Part shown: positions 6,188 through 7,921 of the stretch, piece by piece
Layout of the letters: each line of letters starts with the position of its first letter
How positions within the stretch are numbered: the stretch's first letter is position 1
NCBI GenBank assembly: GCA_900771955.1
Contig: CAAGPW010000153.1
Location: forward strand, 1 to 7,921
From: Lachnospiraceae bacterium
GTDB lineage: Bacteria; Bacillota; Clostridia; Lachnospirales; Lachnospiraceae
Reading direction: 5' to 3'
DNA length: 7,921 nt
Notes under the pieces: model-generated
What the model was told of the DNA's origin: nothing
Seen by the model: only the letters and a program-made list of their open reading frames with translations
Databases searched by the model: none
Position numbers and translations under genes: made by a program

Positions 6188-7921
6188 TTAACTGTTAATT
6201 TTATAGCCACATTTCGGGCATACATTCCCACCTTTGTATACATATCCGCAGCGCAGGCAGCAGATGACCTCGTGCTGTTCTTTTGCCAGATACTGAATGG
6301 AACGGGATTCCGGCTTTTCCTTCAGATAGTCGATAAATTTTGCCAGGCATTCGGAAAATGCCATGGCTTCCCCATTATCCACAACATAATGCAGTCTTGT
6401 CTTCGCTCCATTTTTCCAGGAAATATAGATCCCCCGGTTTAAAAGTCCGTTTTTCGCGGAAATCGCAGTAATGGAGCGTATCGGGATCGTCCCCGCATCA
6501 AAGCGGCTGCCATAGAAAATGTGATCCGACGACAGAAGAACCCCCTCCCTGCCATCCCCTGCTTTTGATGTATCAAACAGTACAATCGGTTCCTCATAAC
6601 GGCTGCGGTCGGCTGCAAAGACCGTCTTCGCTGTGTCAAAACGCTCCTTCTCCGACGCATCCGCCGTTCCAAGCAGGATCTTGCGCGCCGGATAATAATG
6701 GATGCGTGTATTTTCTTTGATCTTTCCCTGAAAAATGTCCTGCAATTTTAAGGCAAGCTGCTCACACTCATCCGCTTTTAGCTTTTTCAGGCGTCGATCC
6801 ATCAGTTTTAAAGCATCCGCCTTTAATTCCGGCAGAAAAATTCCGTTTTCAATTGCCTCATACGCCGCAACGGTATCCGAAAAAGATGCTCCGGCAGGGG
6901 GGATCAGCGCATCGAGCTTCTTCTTATCGAGTTCTCCTATTTTTTCCAGGATTTTATTTTCATAGGGTTTTACCAGATCATGGTCAAAATCCTGCTTTTC
7001 CAACCGGTTTAAAATGTCTGTATAATCCTCACGGCTGACCTTTCTTGACCGGTTAACCAGATTTGCGATCTCCTGCTTTTCGGCTTTTTCATAAGCCTCG
7101 TCAAAATCCTTTGTGTATGGTGTTATGTCAACCTCCGGATAACTCTTCATTTTTTCCTTTAATGCTTTGTACTGTCTGCGGTCCAGCTTGCCGGAAAGCC
7201 CCTTTGCGAGCTGTGCCACCTCTGCCTCCGCCTTTTTCTTTCTGCATGCGGCAAGCGGCAAAAGCAATTGCTCTTTTTCTTCCGACGAAAGTGGCTCCTT
7301 TTCAATCTCCTCCATGATACGGCAGATCTGCGCATAGCTTTTCCGCTCCGGCTCCTCCGTCTTCTTTTTCAAGCTGGAAAAATGCCGCTCCTTCCGTGCA
7401 TCTGTCACCTGCGCCAGATAACCTTCTTTTTCTTCCGGTGAAAGTCCTCTTTCGCTTTTTAACTGTCTGGTGAGTGCAAGACACTGCTGCTCCGACATGC
7501 GCGGCAGCACTTTCATATGGGCATCGTATTTTTCCACCAGTTTCTGGTGCGCCGACACCGGCTGTCCGACGTTTTCCGTTTGAGCGGTCATTTCCGGCTG
7601 TTGTGTGATTTCCGGCTGCCCGGCCACTTCCTTCTGCTGTCCGGCACTTTCCGGCTGTCCGGCCGCTTCCTTCTGCTGTCCGGCACTTTCCGGCTGTCCG
7701 GCTGCTTCCTTCTGCTGTCCGGCACTTTCCGGCTGTCCGGCCGCTCTCTTTTGCTGTCCGGCGGTTTTTGACTGTCCGGTCATGTGCGGATGCCCGGTCG
7801 TTTCAGTTATCCGGTCGGATCTCTCTTTTACTTTTTTCAGACGTTCTTTCAGGCTTTTCCCGACGGCATGCTCAACTTGATTTACCGATTTCGGCGGGAA
7901 AAAACCTTCTTCCAGCTGACC
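6188..7921 (-). CDS. Unrecognised protein: Q-rich repeats, helical repeats, PH-like domain, zinc ribbon (5' end outside window)
   Basis: I do not recognise the function. The frame is open to the right edge: 46 codons precede the first in-window ATG (7783) with no stop and no ATG/GTG/TTG, and that ATG has no ribosome site, so the visible 577 residues are probably a C-terminal part. Counting from that ATG: residues 1-75 are a Gln/Gly/Ala/Glu-rich linker made of 13-residue units (AGQPESAGQQKEA). Residues about 96-345 form five charged helical repeats starting near 96, 148, 200, 250 and 300. Residues about 395-490 look like a PH-like beta domain (GREGVLLSSDHIFYGSRF, then IPIRSITAI and a terminal helix). 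The end is a zinc ribbon, Cys509-x2-Cys512 and Cys522-x2-Cys525. There is no membrane segment or signal peptide in the visible part, so a cytosolic protein is likely. The ABC exporter follows after about 50-75 bp. Confidence 0.8.
   Translation of the reverse strand, partial: GQLEEGFFPPKSVNQVEHAVGKSLKERLKKVKERSDRITETTGHPHMTGQSKTAGQQKRAAGQPESAGQQKEAAGQPESAGQQKEAAGQPESAGQQKEVAGQPEITQQPEMTAQTENVGQPVSAHQKLVEKYDAHMKVLPRMSEQQCLALTRQLKSERGLSPEEKEGYLAQVTDARKERHFSSLKKKTEEPERKSYAQICRIMEEIEKEPLSSEEKEQLLLPLAACRKKKAEAEVAQLAKGLSGKLDRRQYKALKEKMKSYPEVDITPYTKDFDEAYEKAEKQEIANLVNRSRKVSREDYTDILNRLEKQDFDHDLVKPYENKILEKIGELDKKKLDALIPPAGASFSDTVAAYEAIENGIFLPELKADALKLMDRRLKKLKADECEQLALKLQDIFQGKIKENTRIHYYPARKILLGTADASEKERFDTAKTVFAADRSRYEEPIVLFDTSKAGDGREGVLLSSDHIFYGSRFDAGTIPIRSITAISAKNGLLNRGIYISWKNGAKTRLHYVVDNGEAMAFSECLAKFIDYLKEKPESRSIQYLAKEQHEVICCLRCGYVYKGGNVCPKCGYKINS
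7612..7770 (-). repeat. 39-bp in-frame tandem repeat coding a Gln-rich linker
   Basis: Three nearly identical 39-bp units start at 7632, 7671 and 7710. The second differs from the first at one position and the third at two. Degenerate partial units flank them on both sides. Each unit codes 13 residues (AGQPES plus AGQQKEA), itself two related half-units sharing the plus-strand word ctgtccggc. Because 39 is a multiple of three, gain or loss of units keeps the frame. Confidence 0.9.

Noticed and set aside
7612..7770. CRISPR array
   Set aside because: Units are contiguous with no unique spacers and stay in frame in a coding sequence.
7781..7783. ATG at 7783 as true start of the right-hand gene
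   Set aside because: No ribosome site precedes it and the frame remains open with coding-like residues to the window edge.
7517..7880. Plus-strand open frames with Cys/Pro/Leu-rich repeats
   Set aside because: They are the reverse reading of the 39-bp repeats in the minus-strand gene, with no ribosome site and biased composition.

Overview
This window looks like a chromosomal stretch from a motile, low-to-moderate GC Firmicute, most likely a Lachnospiraceae-type gut anaerobe (Roseburia/Agathobacter-like). I base this on protein style, on strong AGGAGG-type ribosome sites, on a Gram-positive lipoprotein solute-binding protein of the maltodextrin type, and on the presence of a chemoreceptor. 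The genus is an inference. All five recognisable genes lie on the minus strand, so transcription runs from right to left.

Right to left the layout is as follows. (1) Positions 7921-6188 hold the 3' part of a large gene for an unrecognised cytosolic protein. It has a Gln-rich linker coded by 39-bp tandem repeats, about five ~50-residue helical repeats, a probable PH-like beta domain and a C-terminal zinc ribbon. The reading frame stays open to the right edge, so the gene begins outside the window. (2) Positions 6112-4373 hold a complete MsbA/BmrA-type ABC exporter. (3) Positions 4238-2952 hold a lipoprotein sugar-binding protein of the MalE type. (4) Only 17 bp later comes a transmembrane methyl-accepting chemotaxis protein (2934-1168). 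(5) Behind a strong terminator-like hairpin comes an AraC-family regulator (1042-206), closed by a rho-independent terminator at 68-98. A perfect 15-bp inverted repeat (1-67) sits at the left edge.

The most interesting unit is the pair of genes 3 and 4. A sugar-binding lipoprotein and a chemoreceptor share an operon with its own promoter (TATAAT at 4333-4338), and no MalF/MalG-type permease is visible on either side. The ABC gene next door is an exporter and is not expected to use a binding protein. This suggests a dedicated sugar-sensing module in which the binding protein presents ligand to the receptor, with the AraC gene as a possible regulator. The second item of interest is the repeat/PH-like/zinc-ribbon protein, whose function I cannot assign. 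The AraC promoter also appears to lie upstream of the hairpin that follows the chemoreceptor gene, so the araC transcript would begin with that hairpin.

No RNA genes, CRISPR arrays, insertion sequences with a transposase, or plus-strand genes could be supported. No gap between genes exceeds about 205 bp.
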